From: Lumbricus rubellus
Taxonomy: Eukaryota; Annelida; Clitellata; Crassiclitellata; Lumbricidae
NCBI GenBank assembly: GCA_945859605.1
Contig: OX243819.1
Span: forward strand, 710,361 to 774,360
DNA length: 64,000 nucleotides
Reading direction: 5' to 3'
A program made the translations under genes and the position numbers. How positions within the stretch are numbered: position 1 is the stretch's first letter; each line of letters starts with the position of its first letter. Shown piece after piece: positions 1-12,200 of this stretch. A model generated the notes under the pieces. It was not told where the DNA came from. It saw nothing but the letters and a program-made list of their open reading frames with translations, and did no database searches.

Positions 1-133
1 TAATGAGAAAGATATGAGACGTTGAATTGACGTGCAGACCTTTCAACCTGTAATTGATACGATGCAGTCTTCATGCCTTCCGTTAGACGAGTCAATCCAT
101 CCACCCATACGTCACGCTCGCTTTGACTGGAAG
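1..133 (-). CDS. PLCG1: PLC-gamma coding exon 3 (partial)
   Basis: Acceptor TTGCTGAAG just above 133; phase 1 joins exon 2. It encodes ASSQSERDVWVDGLTRLTEG and then LQVERSARQF, matching PLCG1 ATSEDEVNMWIKGLTWLMED and LQIERWLRKQF. The frame stays open to position 1. The real 3-prime boundary is not visible; a weak GTCTCA donor near position 20 is possible. Confidence 0.85.
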
Positions 134-2780
134 CTTCAGCAAGAAAAGCATTTCATTCACAATTTCATATTTAACGTGATTTCTAATCAAGTTTCACATG
201 TCAGTTGTCAGATTTTCTCCACTCAGCTGCATCTACATTGTATGTGGCATTTGTATTTTGAATAATAATATTATTAGAAAAACTCAATCTATTAAGCATA
301 GAAATCTTGTTGAGACATGGACTAGAATATAATTTATGAAACTCAATTAAGCCTAGAACAAACAATCCAAGATTTAAATACAAAGAGCTAAGAATCAAGC
401 ACAAAATTTTAAACAAAGTTCAGCTGACAATAATACAATGAAAATTAAAATTCTATGCAATTAAACTCAGAGGTCAGAATTTAGAACAGAACATAGGTCA
501 AACAGTATATGTTTTAGTTCAGAATTAAATTCACAATTCCTAAGATGAGAATAAATGTGAATATTCAAGTGTGAATGTTCAGCCTTCAGTAGACAGTGGT
601 GAGTCTCTTACCAACAAGAGCGAGTGTCTTCAGCTTAAACGTTGAACCATAGACGATGACAAAACAAAGACCAGCATTGTACTTCAACACGTCCTCGTTA
701 TTCTTCTCAAACTCGCGTGCGTTCTTTCCTGGACGAATCTCCTTTACAAGTCGCAAGTCAGCTAAAAAAAACATTAACTTATTGGTAGAGAAGGTAAGGC
801 ATGTATGACATGATAAAGCAGACAAGAATGAGATATAAGCCACTTCAAAGAAGCAACGTTTATAAATACTTGTAAGTATTTTAGCACATTTGCTTTCTAT
901 GTAGAGCTCAGATTCAAGATCAATACAATGTCAGTAACACATGAGACCAGAGAAAACTCTCTAAGAAAATTGGTTTAACAATTTTATATTTGGTTGGATT
1001 GGAAGAGCAGAATGCCCTTTAGCAAAAGTCTCCATGTCACAAAGAGGAGGATGTTAAAGTAATTAAGGTGAACTGAATTTCGAAATTACATTTCCTGCAA
1101 CGTAATCCCATAAGAGCAATCAGAGCAGACCTTTTAATTAGATCTGACAATGAACTTCCTGCATTGAAGATGCGTGCTCATAAATTGGCCGTAACATCTC
1201 ACCCTAATTATAAGTCTTTAATTAATGCAAAAAACTGAAGTAGGGCCTACAATCATAATGGGAACAACAGATTGTTTACATTAAATCTAATTTTAAAGCA
1301 CATCCTCAACAATATATCCAGACTTCTCAAATTCATCATACTGGGCTTTCTACCATTGTCCTTCCTGCTATGCAGCTATTTTATAGAAGTAGAAAGTGTG
1401 TCTCAGTATTTTACAGCTAACATAAAATTGATGTCTGAAAACATGAATCACATTCTCATCTCTTGCCAGATATCTATCTCCTAACTGGCAACGTTTTAGT
1501 TTCTACTGGTACAGATTCAGGAAATTCCCTTCACACATCTCAATTTAAGTCAAACAGTTCATCACATTAATAAATTCAATTATCTGACAGAAACAAAAAT
1601 GACAGAAAATAGGATTAATTTATTCAGAGAATAGATCTGCATTTGAAGCATCTTGAGCAGTCAGAATAGAGCTCTACTCAGGCGCAATCCTAGCCCAACT
1701 TTGGCACAAAAGAAGGAACTTCTAAGTGAACATTAATGAAAAAACAACTGGTACACCACACGCAATGGAATTATTTAGCTGTGAAGCAATCAGCATTGTA
1801 CTTTATGCAGAAGAATTTACTATACAATGGAAGTCTGTTAAAACTGCTTTGTATCCTGAGAAGCTGCATCATTTTATTTGCATACAATGCAAATTTCAAT
1901 GTTTCTGGATCAATAAATGATTGAATCAATCAGAATCGAACTCCGCAATTTTAACAATCTTTATACATGTCTGCTTCAGTCTTCAGCCACACAAAACTAA
2001 AGAATTTATTAAGGGATTGGATTTTTCAATTCAATTCAATTTTATTCGGTAACCACATGTAACAAAACAATTTAATACAAGCCAAGTGAGAGAAAATGAA
2101 AATAGCTGGCTACACAGAGGAACTTAAAGAGGTCATGGATCCTGCTATCATTCTGGGATGATATACTGTTTATGATATTAGTTTTTTTTATTATTAAATT
2201 TTTTTAAATTCCCTCAAGGTATAACTTATGATCCCTGAGGCCCAGAAACTTACACACCAGTTAAAAATAATAAACATCTGGAATGGCACCTAGTCGTGGT
2301 TGAAATCCAGTGCCGGAAAAGAGCCGCGGAATACCACCACATTAAAATATTAATAATTTTATTATGTTTATCATTATTAGTATTATCAGTTATGTCCTAG
2401 TTAAGTATTAATGAAAGCATGCATGAAAAAATAGTCAATGAAGAGGGATCAGGTTAGTATAGCTATTAGCTTTGCCTGACTCGTGTTGCACAGTTGCACT
2501 TATTGTCTCATGTTTTGCACTGTTTGACTTTTGTGTGTAATAAACAAATTCATTCATAAACAAATTCATTCATTCATTGTTGAATGGTGACTATAGTTCC
2601 ATTTATCTCACCTTTTCCCTCGATCTTCGCGGTGGTTCCACGAAACCAGACAATTTCATGTGTATCCAGCTTCACCTGGAACCACTTGGCCTCTGGTTTC
2701 TTATTCCGTGAAAACAAGACCATCTTCGTGCCCCTCTCGAGGGCCACAAGCACCGCGTGCACGGCCATCGTGTCGGCCAT
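1..2780 (-). CDS. PLCG1: Phospholipase C gamma, N-terminal part (3 exons, runs off left edge)
   Basis: Coding exons read 2780-2612, 761-612 and 133-1 on the minus strand. Joined at phase 1, they encode the N-terminal PH domain of a PLC-gamma, a cytosolic PIP2-specific phospholipase activated by tyrosine kinases that makes diacylglycerol and IP3. Seen directly: ERGTKMVLFS, WFQVKLDTHEIVW, KIEG, then LVKEIRPGK, CFVIVYGSTFKLKTLAL, then VWVDGLTRL and LQVER. These line up in order with vertebrate PLCG1 (LEVGT.MTLF, FQVKLET.QI.W, KIEG, IKEIRPGK, CFVILYG.EFRLKTLSL, MWIKGLTWL, LQIER). The start ATG at 2780 gives an N-terminus slightly shorter than the human protein. EF-hands, X/Y catalytic boxes, SH2 and SH3 domains would lie left of position 1. 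One gene could represent both vertebrate PLCG1 and PLCG2; the symbol is by similarity only. Confidence 0.93.
612..761 (-). CDS. PLCG1: PLC-gamma coding exon 2
   Basis: 150 nt, phase 1 to 1, acceptor preceded by a T-rich tract ending TTTTAG, donor GTAAGAG. It encodes DLRLVKEIRPGKNAREFEK through FKLKTLALV, the PH-domain segment most conserved with PLCG1. Confidence 0.92.
762..2611 (-). other. PLC-gamma intron 1
   Basis: AT-rich intron. Near 2028-2050 there is an ATTCAATTCAATTTTATT motif typical of degraded retroelement ends, and near 2550-2577 a short CATTCATT repeat. Open frames here are short and match no family I recognise. Intron 2 (134-611) likewise shows nothing recognisable. Confidence 0.6.
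2612..2780 (-). CDS. PLCG1: PLC-gamma coding exon 1
   Basis: ATG at 2778-2780, 56 codons plus one base, donor GTGAGA at 2611 and below. It encodes the first strands of the PH domain (VLFSRNKKPEAKWFQVKLDT). The codon after KIEG-G-K is split in phase 1. Confidence 0.9.
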
Positions 2781-2987
2781 GGTCGCCCGTCAACGAGAAG
2801 ACGCGTCGTGTAAGCAGACGAATTGAAGCAAAAAATGGGATGAGAATGAAATCGAAGTGCTACGACTTCTGCACGATCATTTCATAAACCTAAAAAGGTT
2901 CAAAAGTTCTTCCGTTGCAACTTTTCAACATTTTTGTTCCACGTTTAGAAGAGTCGTTAACGACTCAACCGGGAACTAAACGTCAAC

Positions 2988-3062
2988 CTCATGAATAATC
3001 ATCATCTTATCATGAATAATCATCAGCTCCTCATGAATAATCATAAACTCCTCATGAATAAT
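2988..3062. repeat. Short tandem repeat upstream of PLC-gamma
   Basis: Four imperfect copies of an 18-20 bp unit containing CATGAATAATCATCA, about 210-280 bp upstream of the PLC-gamma ATG. The unit is AT-rich and homeodomain-site-like; no function can be assigned. Confidence 0.8.
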
Positions 3063-3645
3063 TAATTTTAGCTTTTCAACAGCCCGTATAATTTATAACA
3101 ATTAGGTCGCCAGCGAAACTAACGAACAATCCTCAAAATAATTCATAATCATTACTATCGCAATCACGACTAAAATTTTAGAGCAGGACAAAAGCTTGAT
3201 CTCGACGAGCGAGGAATTATTATGTCGGAATGGTAGCCTAAGCCTAGGCCTAGTCTAGAAATGCCACTGTTGGCTAGGCGATGGCCTATAGGCCTAATAG
3301 GCCTGGGTCCATCCGGTTGTTCGGTGACCAGAAAGTGAATAAAGAAAACAGCTGCTAAAGCGGATTCCAGCTGGACGGGAAATTTGGAAAGTTTGGAAAG
3401 TCGAGAACGATATAATCTGAATATTATCATGGTAGCATGCATAGGCTACAGCTCAATCAACGAAGAATTAGGCTATTCAAACTTCCGGGTCTGCTAATGA
3501 ATATTCAATACCTAGGCTATATTTAAATAATTACGCGCAGCCTGGCGAGCTCGAATCAAATCGAGAGAGAGTTGTTACACTGCGTTATTTACCGCTGACA
3601 TTGGAAGAGAAAGCACCGACCGGTCTATCATTTTATTGCTTAGAC

Positions 3646-4006
3646 CAGTGGTTCCCAAACTTCAGTAGGCCGCGGACCGGCAATAATGTTTGGTGAAACT
3701 CGCGGACCGCTAACTTAATTAGGCCTAAATGGCGATGGCTAACAAAAGTGACTTAAATCATAACAACACTAAAATTAAAGGCTATTTACAATTAGCCTAC
3801 ATTTACACATTGATTTATTTCAAAATTTTAAATATTAAAACAGAAATTTGAATAAATTTTTGGCGACAATTCGAATAATTTCACAATTTCAAACAAATAA
3901 ACTAATAATTACAGTTTATTAATTTATTTCTAACTTTTCCGCGGACCGGCGATCACACCTCCGCGGACCGGCACCGGTCCGCGGACCACCACTTTGGGAA
4001 CCACTG
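3646..4006. mobile_element. Non-autonomous hAT element with perfect 8-bp TSD
   Basis: Ends are inverted CAGTGGTTCCCAAA and TTTGGGAACCACTG. The sequence GCTTAGAC directly flanks both sides (3638-3645 and 4007-4014). The subterminal sequence is rich in CGCGGACCGG motifs on both sides. Terminal CAG and an 8-bp duplication are hallmarks of hAT elements. There is no transposase; the core is AT-rich. Confidence 0.92.
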
Positions 4007-4380
4007 GCTTAGACTGAGCACAGTTTCTTAGCTGTGAAAATATATCAATGAGACGAATGGTCTGTTCCGGTTGGAGTAGCACTTAATAGTTTGCAACTTT
4101 AGCAGGGCCTAGGCGACTATAGGCCTATCACCCACGCAGGACTGCAGGTTCTAGGCCTATAGCCTATTTGTTTTCAAATTCAATCTAGATTGAGTTAGGC
4201 TACTGCTTCAATGAATAACTGTGACAACTGTTGGCAATTAACTATTCTACTATTAAAGTCATTTTAATAATGTGATAGTTCTTTTAAGTGGAAACTTTAC
4301 AGTTTAATAGTGAAGTGTGTTTTATATTAAATTTGAATAAGGTGTTAATTTTTTTAATCGAAAGTGTGATATACTTTTGG

Positions 4381-4500
4381 GGGGTTCGAGAAAGTGTTAC
4401 GTACTTTAGGGGGGGTCCGAGACTTGTGACAGTTTGTGACAGGGGGAGGGGGGTCAAAAATGGTCCAAAAAGCGTGACGTACTTTATGGACGGCCCCCAA
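4381..4500. mobile_element. Possible solitary end of a DNA transposon
   Basis: G-rich stretch ending in GCGTGACGTACTTTATGGACGGCCCC-like sequence, with an internal partial copy (GTTACGTACTTTA at 4397). Similar GGGGCCGTCCAT termini bound MITEs in many invertebrates. No inverted partner was found nearby, so this may be a truncated copy. Confidence 0.4.
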
Positions 4501-4801
4501 TCTAATACGCGCAATCAATGCGCTATTGATGTCTACGTAGCATAAAATTGCAAAAAAATTAGCATCAAAAACTTAGATTTTATAAAAAATTATTCCGAAC
4601 TAATCCGATTTATAATGATTTTAGCAAAATCGAAAATTTCGTATTTAGGGCCTACTCATAGAGTGTGCAAGTAAATTTAACAAATCTTATGTCGTTCGAT
4701 GCGGCCGATAAATGTCTTTCAACGTGGCTTAGTTTATCGCTACGTAGGCCTATACGCAATGCTAATTACGATATCCTTCCGTCTATTCTTACCCCGTAGG
4801 C

Positions 4802-5256
4802 CGCTGACACGAAAAGGATTATCCCCCCTGAAAGCTATCCGGGGGGATGAATTAATCTATCCCCCCGGATGGAATTAACCGGTCTAGACTATCCGGGGGG
4901 ATAAACCATTCTATCCCATTTTTTGAAAAATGCATATAATTAAAAAATTAATACTCTAATCAAAATTTAAAGACACTCTAATTGTTTTAAGTGACCTAAG
5001 CAATGCTCAGAGAAAGGCAACTCGAAATTATTTAGTGTCTCCGAGTGTTTTTAAGCGTTTTAAATGTTTTAAGTGCTATAAAACCAAAGCAAAACAAATT
5101 ATCTAGCAGGAATAAACATACCTGTTAGTGTCATTGTTCAAAACAGAGCAGATGAAAATTAATTTGCAAAAATAAATGCACGCGGAAGTGTTATTTTTGA
5201 CTTTTCCTCATTTGGGGGATACTATTAATATGGGGGATACTCTATTTCGTGACACC
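4802..5256. mobile_element. Probable MITE with TGACACGAAA / TTTCGTGACACC ends
   Basis: Left end CTGACACGAAAAGGATTATC followed by CCCCC; right end GGGGGATACTCTATTTCGTG followed by ACACC. These are inverted with about 20 of 25 positions matching. Next to the left end, ATCCGGGGGGAT and its complement alternate four times, giving strong hairpin potential. No clean target duplication was seen. Confidence 0.45.
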
Positions 5257-5443
5257 GCTCTTGCCCCACTCTCCTCTACCGATTGGAAGGTAGGGAGGGC
5301 AGCGGAAAGAGATCCCGCTTAATTCCGTGCGCTCTTAATAGTAGTAGCCTAAGTAAAGTCCTATCCCGTTCCACGAGGAACATAGGGAGGCGCTCATCTC
5401 CTTTTCAATGGCCTTGAGTCGGCAATGGACGAATCCCAAGGTC

Positions 5444-5780
5444 CAGGGCCGTGTTTAACATAGGTCCATTCGGTGCGGTGCACCGAATGCCCATGAGCCG
5501 AGAGTTTTCTTGTCATTGGCCAAATGTCTTAAATTACGAGTCTCAGTGTTACTTAAACCTTTTGTAAAATCAGCAAGACAGTGTAAGAAAACATTAATTT
5601 CACTAAGTTCAGCGACGTTGCGTGCTTGCTTACTGACCCACTACAGCCGACAAACCACGTAGACTAGCCTATTGAACAGCGGATTTTTGTAAAATGACTA
5701 ATCTTGTAAGACTGCCGAACGCACTTTGCCCCTGCTGTAACAATTGCACCGACACTCGTAGAACCATAAACACGGCCCTG
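5444..5780. mobile_element. hAT-like MITE, CAGGGCCGTGTTTA ends, perfect 8-bp TSD
   Basis: Inverted termini CAGGGCCGTGTTTA and TAAACACGGCCCTG are flanked on both sides by CCAAGGTC (5436-5443 and 5781-5788). 337 bp, no coding capacity. Confidence 0.92.
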
Positions 5781-6018
5781 CCAAGGTCTTAATAGTAGGC
5801 GAATATTATTATTCATGAGATATTGTTAACCATTGCTTGCCACTGAACTAAACCTCTGCATGCATAGACTACATAATTATAGCCTACCTAGTACCTCCTA
5901 CGTACACTGAGGTAGGCTTTTATGCATGTTCAATTAACGATTTCGTATGGTCTTCATAAGTATCCGGCATATTGAACTGCCGCAGCTACATGTAGGCTAT
6001 AAATAGCCTCTATGCAGA

Positions 6019-6123
6019 TGTGTGCGTTTGTGCATGGTGCTTGTGTGTGTTTGTGTGTGTACTTGTGTGCGAGTGTGTGTATGTGCGTGCGTATGTGTGC
6101 GTGTGTGCGTGCGTGTGTGCGAA
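6019..6123. repeat. GT/GC dinucleotide-rich microsatellite
   Basis: Imperfect TG and TGCG repeats. The Thr/His-rich open frame on the minus strand is a by-product of the repeat. Confidence 0.85.
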
Positions 6124-7960
6124 CGCGAGACCCCGTGTGTAGGCCTAAGTATAGAAACACATTAGTTCTGTAGGCCTGCCATAAGAGCGTAATTAATATG
6201 CAATTACATGTTTGCCTTCCAGTACCACATAAAAGGTGGTTGGACGATATTCAAGAAACAACAGGAATGAATCTGGAACAACTATAGAGAAGCGACATCA
6301 GAAAGAAAGCAATGGAGAAGGCTGACCTTGACGATCGCTAGAGTTCAACGAACTGTCAGCACAGGGTGACAGATGACCACATAATTACAGTAGTCGGAAA
6401 CTTTTGTAGGAAATGCGACGACTGCTCGTCTGCGCGTAGCCTACACGTAGGCCTATGTATGGCGCACTATGATGTTATCATTTCAGGGCTGGCATGCACT
6501 TCTATAGACCCACGTTCAACGGACTCGAGTCGAAGTAGCCTATAGCGCCTAGCTCCTATCATCCTATGTATGGCTAATTAATTAAGACTCATTGCATAAC
6601 TCCGCCACTGGTTGCACTCTGCTAGTGCCAGTCCCAAGCCTGGATAAAGAAGGAGGGCGACACTAATCATCTTCGAACGATATGGCAATGTCGTAATTAA
6701 ACAATAATTAACAAGCTCATTGCATTATTAATATAATTTGCCTGCCGTAGGCTACTTGAATTAACGACATCGAGGGTCTGCCTCGATCTGTAGGCCTATA
6801 GGCTGTGGTCCCTAGGTTCAACAGCGCAATCAGCTATAGCCTACGATTTCACCAGGTTGCATGTGTGAGGGTTATGAGAGAATTATTCACTGCAGCAGCA
6901 TGTCGAAAAACTGAACAAAAAGAAAATAAGTATTCCAACTGATTTCTGCAATAGTCACAATGTGACATGTCAAGATCGAGCAAAATATACCGTATATCAA
7001 ACGACCTCTGGGCTTCATGGGTAACAACCCAGACCCCCACCACATAGCTAGAGACCCACAGTCACACACTATAGTTGCTATTTAACTCTTGTGTGTCCCT
7101 TCCAATCTATGGCTACATAAGAAAGAGAATATGAGGATGACTGCTCTGCTATGCAGTGCTATGTTGACTATAATAATAATTAATTATTGTTCGGAATATA
7201 ATAATTCAGTTGTCTTCTGATTGATCGCTATTAAATGTAGGCCTAATCTACTAAATAATAATCATTGTTTGAAATATCGCGAATAGCGATTGAGTTAATT
7301 AATCCTATATACTAGCTAGTATATTATACTAGCTAGGCCTACGGTAAATAGCCTAAAGCCCTAAAGCCATTGTTGATTAGCAGTTCAGTAGGCCTAATTA
7401 GAATTTAGAAACAGCAAGTGAACGAGTTTCGTATTTTAAAAAAACATGTAAATCAACGTGTTATCTATGACTGGACTGCAAATAGGCCTACAATGTCTAA
7501 AATACTTCCTTGTTGAACATCATGTAGGCCTATACGCCTATAGTGATGAAGACAATTAATAATTGCACAATCACGCAGACGAAAACTTGAAACATGCAAG
7601 TATGATGACGATTCATTGAGATAGCAGTGAGAGAAGTGTGCTCATAAATTATAATTGTTTCTGATTTTGTCAATTAATAATGTCAATTGTCAATGCTTAA
7701 ACACAAGACTATATAGGCCTATATTGTAGTTTTTACGAAAATGTCAGTTTGCTTAAAACAGGCAAAAATTTGACTGAACACAAGTCGGATGCAGTTCATA
7801 TCTGGAGATTAATTACTTGGTTAATTACACAACTTGACAAAGGTTTCGACAGATCATTTAATTCAAATCTGGAAATTAATTACTAAGAGTGTTTGCTCTG
7901 TTATTCACTGTTGAAAGCTACGTTTATGCATGAGCTTAGGCCTATAAGCTTACGCCTTTG
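6124..7960. other. Intergenic, no gene seen
   Basis: AT-rich sequence dense in TAGGCCTA and related AGGCCTA strings (for example near 6140, 6447, 6791, 7218, 7335, 7388, 7485, 7524, 7711 and 7939). Open frames are under 80 codons and match nothing recognisable. Confidence 0.6.
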
Positions 7961-8105
7961 CAGTGGCGTAGCCAGGAATTTCTGATGGAGAGGTTTATGG
8001 CCGGATGATTGTTTTTCTTACATAATTGCAAAAAATTTATCTTTAGAAAACGTTTCCCCTAAGCCAATGGGGGTTATCCCCTAAACCCCCTTGGCTACGC
8101 CACTG
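7961..8105. mobile_element. 145-bp MITE, CAGTGGCGTAGCCAGG ends, perfect 8-bp TSD
   Basis: Left end CAGTGGCGTAGCCA and right end TGGCTACGCCACTG are inverted. CGCCTTTG flanks both sides (7953-7960, 8106-8113). The 8-bp duplication fits hAT- or P-type transposition. These ends are widespread in animal genomes. Confidence 0.92.
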
Positions 8106-8235
8106 CGCCTTTGTGGTGATTGTGAAAGGGGGTTGTCCATGTCGGAGACTACGCCTCAACAAAATCAAAGAATTAATCGGCTGCACAAGTGGGAGCCACT
8201 ACCACTAGGCCTATATTGGGCCATCTCAAATATCA

Positions 8236-8548
8236 TGGGCGCCAGGACATAGGCCTAGAAGCCAGAGGGGCTCTTGCCTCCCCCTGGAAAATTGACATCT
8301 ATTTTTTTAAACTACGTTACTATAACGTACTTTTAGATACTAATGATGCAAGAAGTAAAACTGAGAAATTCATATATATATATATATATATGCTATTGAC
8401 ACTTTTTTTTTAAAATATGTAGAGTCTATGTAGGCCTAGACCTACCTCAGCTACCTGCTTTGCATTCAGAAGCTCTTGCTAAAATATTTATTCATGACCA
8501 TTGACCATTGTATTTTGCCCCTCCTGCAAACATCTCTGCTGGTGCCCA
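8236..8548. mobile_element. Short interspersed inverted-repeat element, copy 1
   Basis: Ends TGGGCGCCAG and CTGGTGCCCA are inverted. The body (AGAGGGGCTCTTGCC, CCCCTGGAAAATTGACA, TTTTGCCCCTCCTGCAAA) is shared with a second copy at 58371-58632. No clear target duplication. Confidence 0.6.
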
Positions 8549-9113
8549 CGAGAGGAAGGACTGGTGAATAATATATTATTATGTAGGATTATAGAATTAC
8601 TGTAGTATTGTATTGTATTTAAACATTTACGTATAGTCAACAGATATCGGTTATTTTCAGGTTCGTAGAGTCCACAGGTGAGTCACCGTGAGTGATAGGC
8701 TATCTGTCTGATCTGTAAAATTTCCTACAATTTTTTGCACGAATAGCTTTTAATCTGAGAACGAGAGCTAACCGTCGAATAACCGTACCACTCGATCTCT
8801 TCATCGAGTACGAATTCGCACAGATACATTTAATAGGACGAATATTAGTTAGGCCTACAATTATTTTATCGCTCAGCTACAGTTTGAAATCATTGGTGTC
8901 CTAGTTTACCTATTGTATAAATTTCGTCAGTCCTTATAATATACACGGTTCAATGTACATTTTCCAGTATCCAATGTCAGATGGATATTGTTCGCAAATG
9001 CATAATAATAACAATATACAGAAGATAATAGATGCATAAGAACGATGAAACAAGAAGACAATAATAATAATGATGATATGCAATAATAATGTTCTGCTGA
9101 AGTAGGATTCGTG

Positions 9114-9239
9114 TTACAGGATTATATCGCTGGGTGAGTAATGATCTTGGCAGAATTCTGCGATTCGGTCACACGCCTCCAGAACTTTCTCTTCAGGAAT
9201 CGTTAGGACGACACGGAAGTAGTTCGGATATTGAAAGCA
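9114..9239 (-). CDS. TAT: TAT terminal coding exon 11
   Basis: 41 codons and TAA at 9114-9116. Encodes [20 protein letters not shown] and [14 protein letters not shown], matching CFEYPNFIRVVITVPE...EACSRIQEFCEQHY. The Arg of the YFRVV strand is the expected substrate alpha-carboxylate ligand. Confidence 0.96.
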   Translation of the reverse strand, partial: CFQYPNYFRVVLTIPEEKVLEACDRIAEFCQDHYSPSDIIL

Positions 9240-12200
9240 CTGCAGAAACACGTAAGAACAACATTCGTAAAAACAACATTCGTAAGAACAACATTCGTGT
9301 TACATTATGGTAATTGTTTTCTTATTATTATTGCAATGCACCACTCTGTCTAATAAAACAGAACATAGGCCCAGGGTGAGAATTGCCGGGGGGGTTGGGA
9401 GGGTTCAACCCCCCCAGTCTTTCTTAGAGCCCCATGTTAAAGTATGTTTTTCATACCCCAATTTCAAGTTTATCATAGGCCAACCCCCCCAGTTATTTTT
9501 CCACAATTCTCATACTGCATAGGCCTACAACTGAAATGAAAGCGAGGCAATTGACGTTTCAGTCCTAGAAGTAGGCCTAGGTCTAACCGTCTTGGAAGAG
9601 GGTTCGAACCCACACAATTTATTGCGATAGGCCTACAATTATTAGGCTAGTAGGCCTACTCTAACGATCGGCTATACAGTGGTAGGCTACTGGTAACGTG
9701 ACTAACGTCTAGGCCTAAATGTGTATAAGCTTATTTTCTCCACAAAGAATGTAAAACCTTAGATAGAGTTAGGCTAACATCTGGCACAGTTATTTTCTTG
9801 GATCAGCTGCGCAGCTGGGTTAATCTGCAACCAGTAGGTCTATTTGACGCTATTTTAGCAAGGTAGGGCCCATACCAATTAATGAAGGATCGGCCTATAA
9901 CTAGTTAAGATGCTTCCTTATTTGATGGCGATAATTACGAGGGGCTTCCTTGTTTGTTCACAATAGAAAATGCTTCGAATTATTTGTTAGTAATATAATT
10001 AATATAATTAATTGCTTCCTTAATAGTTTTGGTCGCGATTTGAGGAACCACGTGACTGCATTGGTTCATATGCCTACTCTTTCGAGGGAATAGCAACATC
10101 TTCATGGAGCAAATGCAACGACTATAAAAGTATATAATTATAAGGATTTGAAGACCAGAGAATATGGGAAGAGTCAGTCTATTTACTTTCTTCCAGGTTC
10201 TGTCGTAATAAATGTTATAATTTCAATGCGAGACCATGCAGCAGCAGCAGCGGCAGTAAGCTCACAGGTTCGAAGACTGTCTTCAACAGAACTGACAGAG
10301 CTTCACGCTGTCAACCGCGTGATCTCTGCTTATAGCACTTGGGTTAATGATGACATCATCTGGATCATAGGCCTACTGCAGCGACCCTGTTGAAACTGTG
10401 GAGTTTCAAACTACACTGTGTCCGGAAAAAAAGCGACCCATTTTGTAAATATGAAAATATATAGTAAATATTCACCGATTTTTACAATTCAAACACTATT
10501 TTAATCCTGACATATTTGTCTAACATTGGTGAAAATGTAAACGTTCCAATCACAATAATGACGTCATGATGACGTCAGTTGCATCAAAATGCATATAGTC
10601 GACCATTCATGCATGGTTCGGTTGGTATTATTGGCTTTTGGTAAAACGGAAATCCATTTAATAGAACCAGAAGTGAAAATAAATGTAGCTTATTAAAGGG
10701 ATTGTCTGCTGTATAAAAAGGTGGTGCCTGATATTCGGGAATATTCGGAACAATAACCTACACTTTTCAACAAAATAGCGCTTCAACTCACTGAGTTCGT
10801 CAATCTGTTGAACTGTTGACTAAGAAGACTCGGATTTAATTCCTCTTAATATTTGACCGCTAAACGACCGCACGCTTAAATCCCGCTGATAATAAGAGTT
10901 GGAGACTGATGCAGGAGAAGGTGTAGGCTACAAGACAAGGATAAGAGACATTGAAGAACTCCGTGAGCGAATTGTTAATGTCTGGAAGGATTTTGATAAG
11001 CTGGTTATCGATGCTGCTGTTGGCTATTAGCGCGACCGTTTTGAAGCTTGCGTTGAGGCCGAAGGTGAACACTTTGAGCACAAATTGCAGTCTGACATAA
11101 GTCAGATATAAAAATAAAATTAAACTAACATTTATTATTAATAAATGACATCTTAAAAAATTGAATTTTTTAAAATAATTTTTGCACTTATCTCTTAAAT
11201 TTGAATTTTTATGCAAATGACGTCATTATGACGTCATTATTTAGACTATAACTTTTATATTTTCACAATGGTTAGACAAATATTTTAGGGTAACAACGGT
11301 GTTTGAATTGTAAAAATCGATGAATATTTACTATTTATTTTCATATTTACAAAATGGGTCGCTTTTTTTCGGACACAGTGTATATATAAGTCATCACCAA
11401 AATGTAAGGTTGAAGGATGAGATAACGTTTATTAAAAAATTCTATTACGCATTGGAACATTCCCCCATCATCCAATTTGACTTTATATGGGAATACACAT
11501 AATATTGAAATCCGGTTGTCTTTAATAACGTGGCTTAAAGGGCTGTAAGCTAATAACTATATTGAGGTCTACTACCGAGTATCGTAAAAGTTATAGGCCT
11601 AATATTTCGATTTTTAACGACTTGTTAAAGCGCAAATATTATTTTGAGCTTAGATCAAAATGGTAGCCTATGCTAAGGACATTATTGCAAATCATTGTTC
11701 AGCATAGGACAACGTGAGCACAAAGCTTAGCCTAAGAGACGACGATGACGAGCAACGAACCTTTCCTGGGAGACAGAAGACGGACTGTTCGGTGACAAGC
11801 TGTTGCGTGAATTCGAGATCCGTCTTAAATTCTGGAAAGTTTTCCATCTGGATTGCGATCTGAAGAGAAATCAGAACCAGAACAGAAGCAATAATAAAAA
11901 ATTTCATAATCGCTTACTTATAATATTACTAAGCTCTTCTAGGCTACATGTTATACTAATAATCCTATGATCATAATCATAATCATAATCGCGCATATTT
12001 AACTAAACTATTTGGAGACTATAATTCTAATGATCATAGACTAAACTAAACTCGTCGATATTAGCCTATGTCCTAGAAGCATAGGCCTATAATAAAAACT
12101 CTGAGCATAAAATCATGTCGTCAACAATCCACTCAGGATCGGATTAACTTTGACTGGGTTCTACGTTTCTGCGAGCGATCCCTCGCAGTCGCCTGAGCTT

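Noticed and set aside
10860..11216. 118-aa minus open frame
   Set aside because: It is antisense to the mariner remnant and has no similarity.
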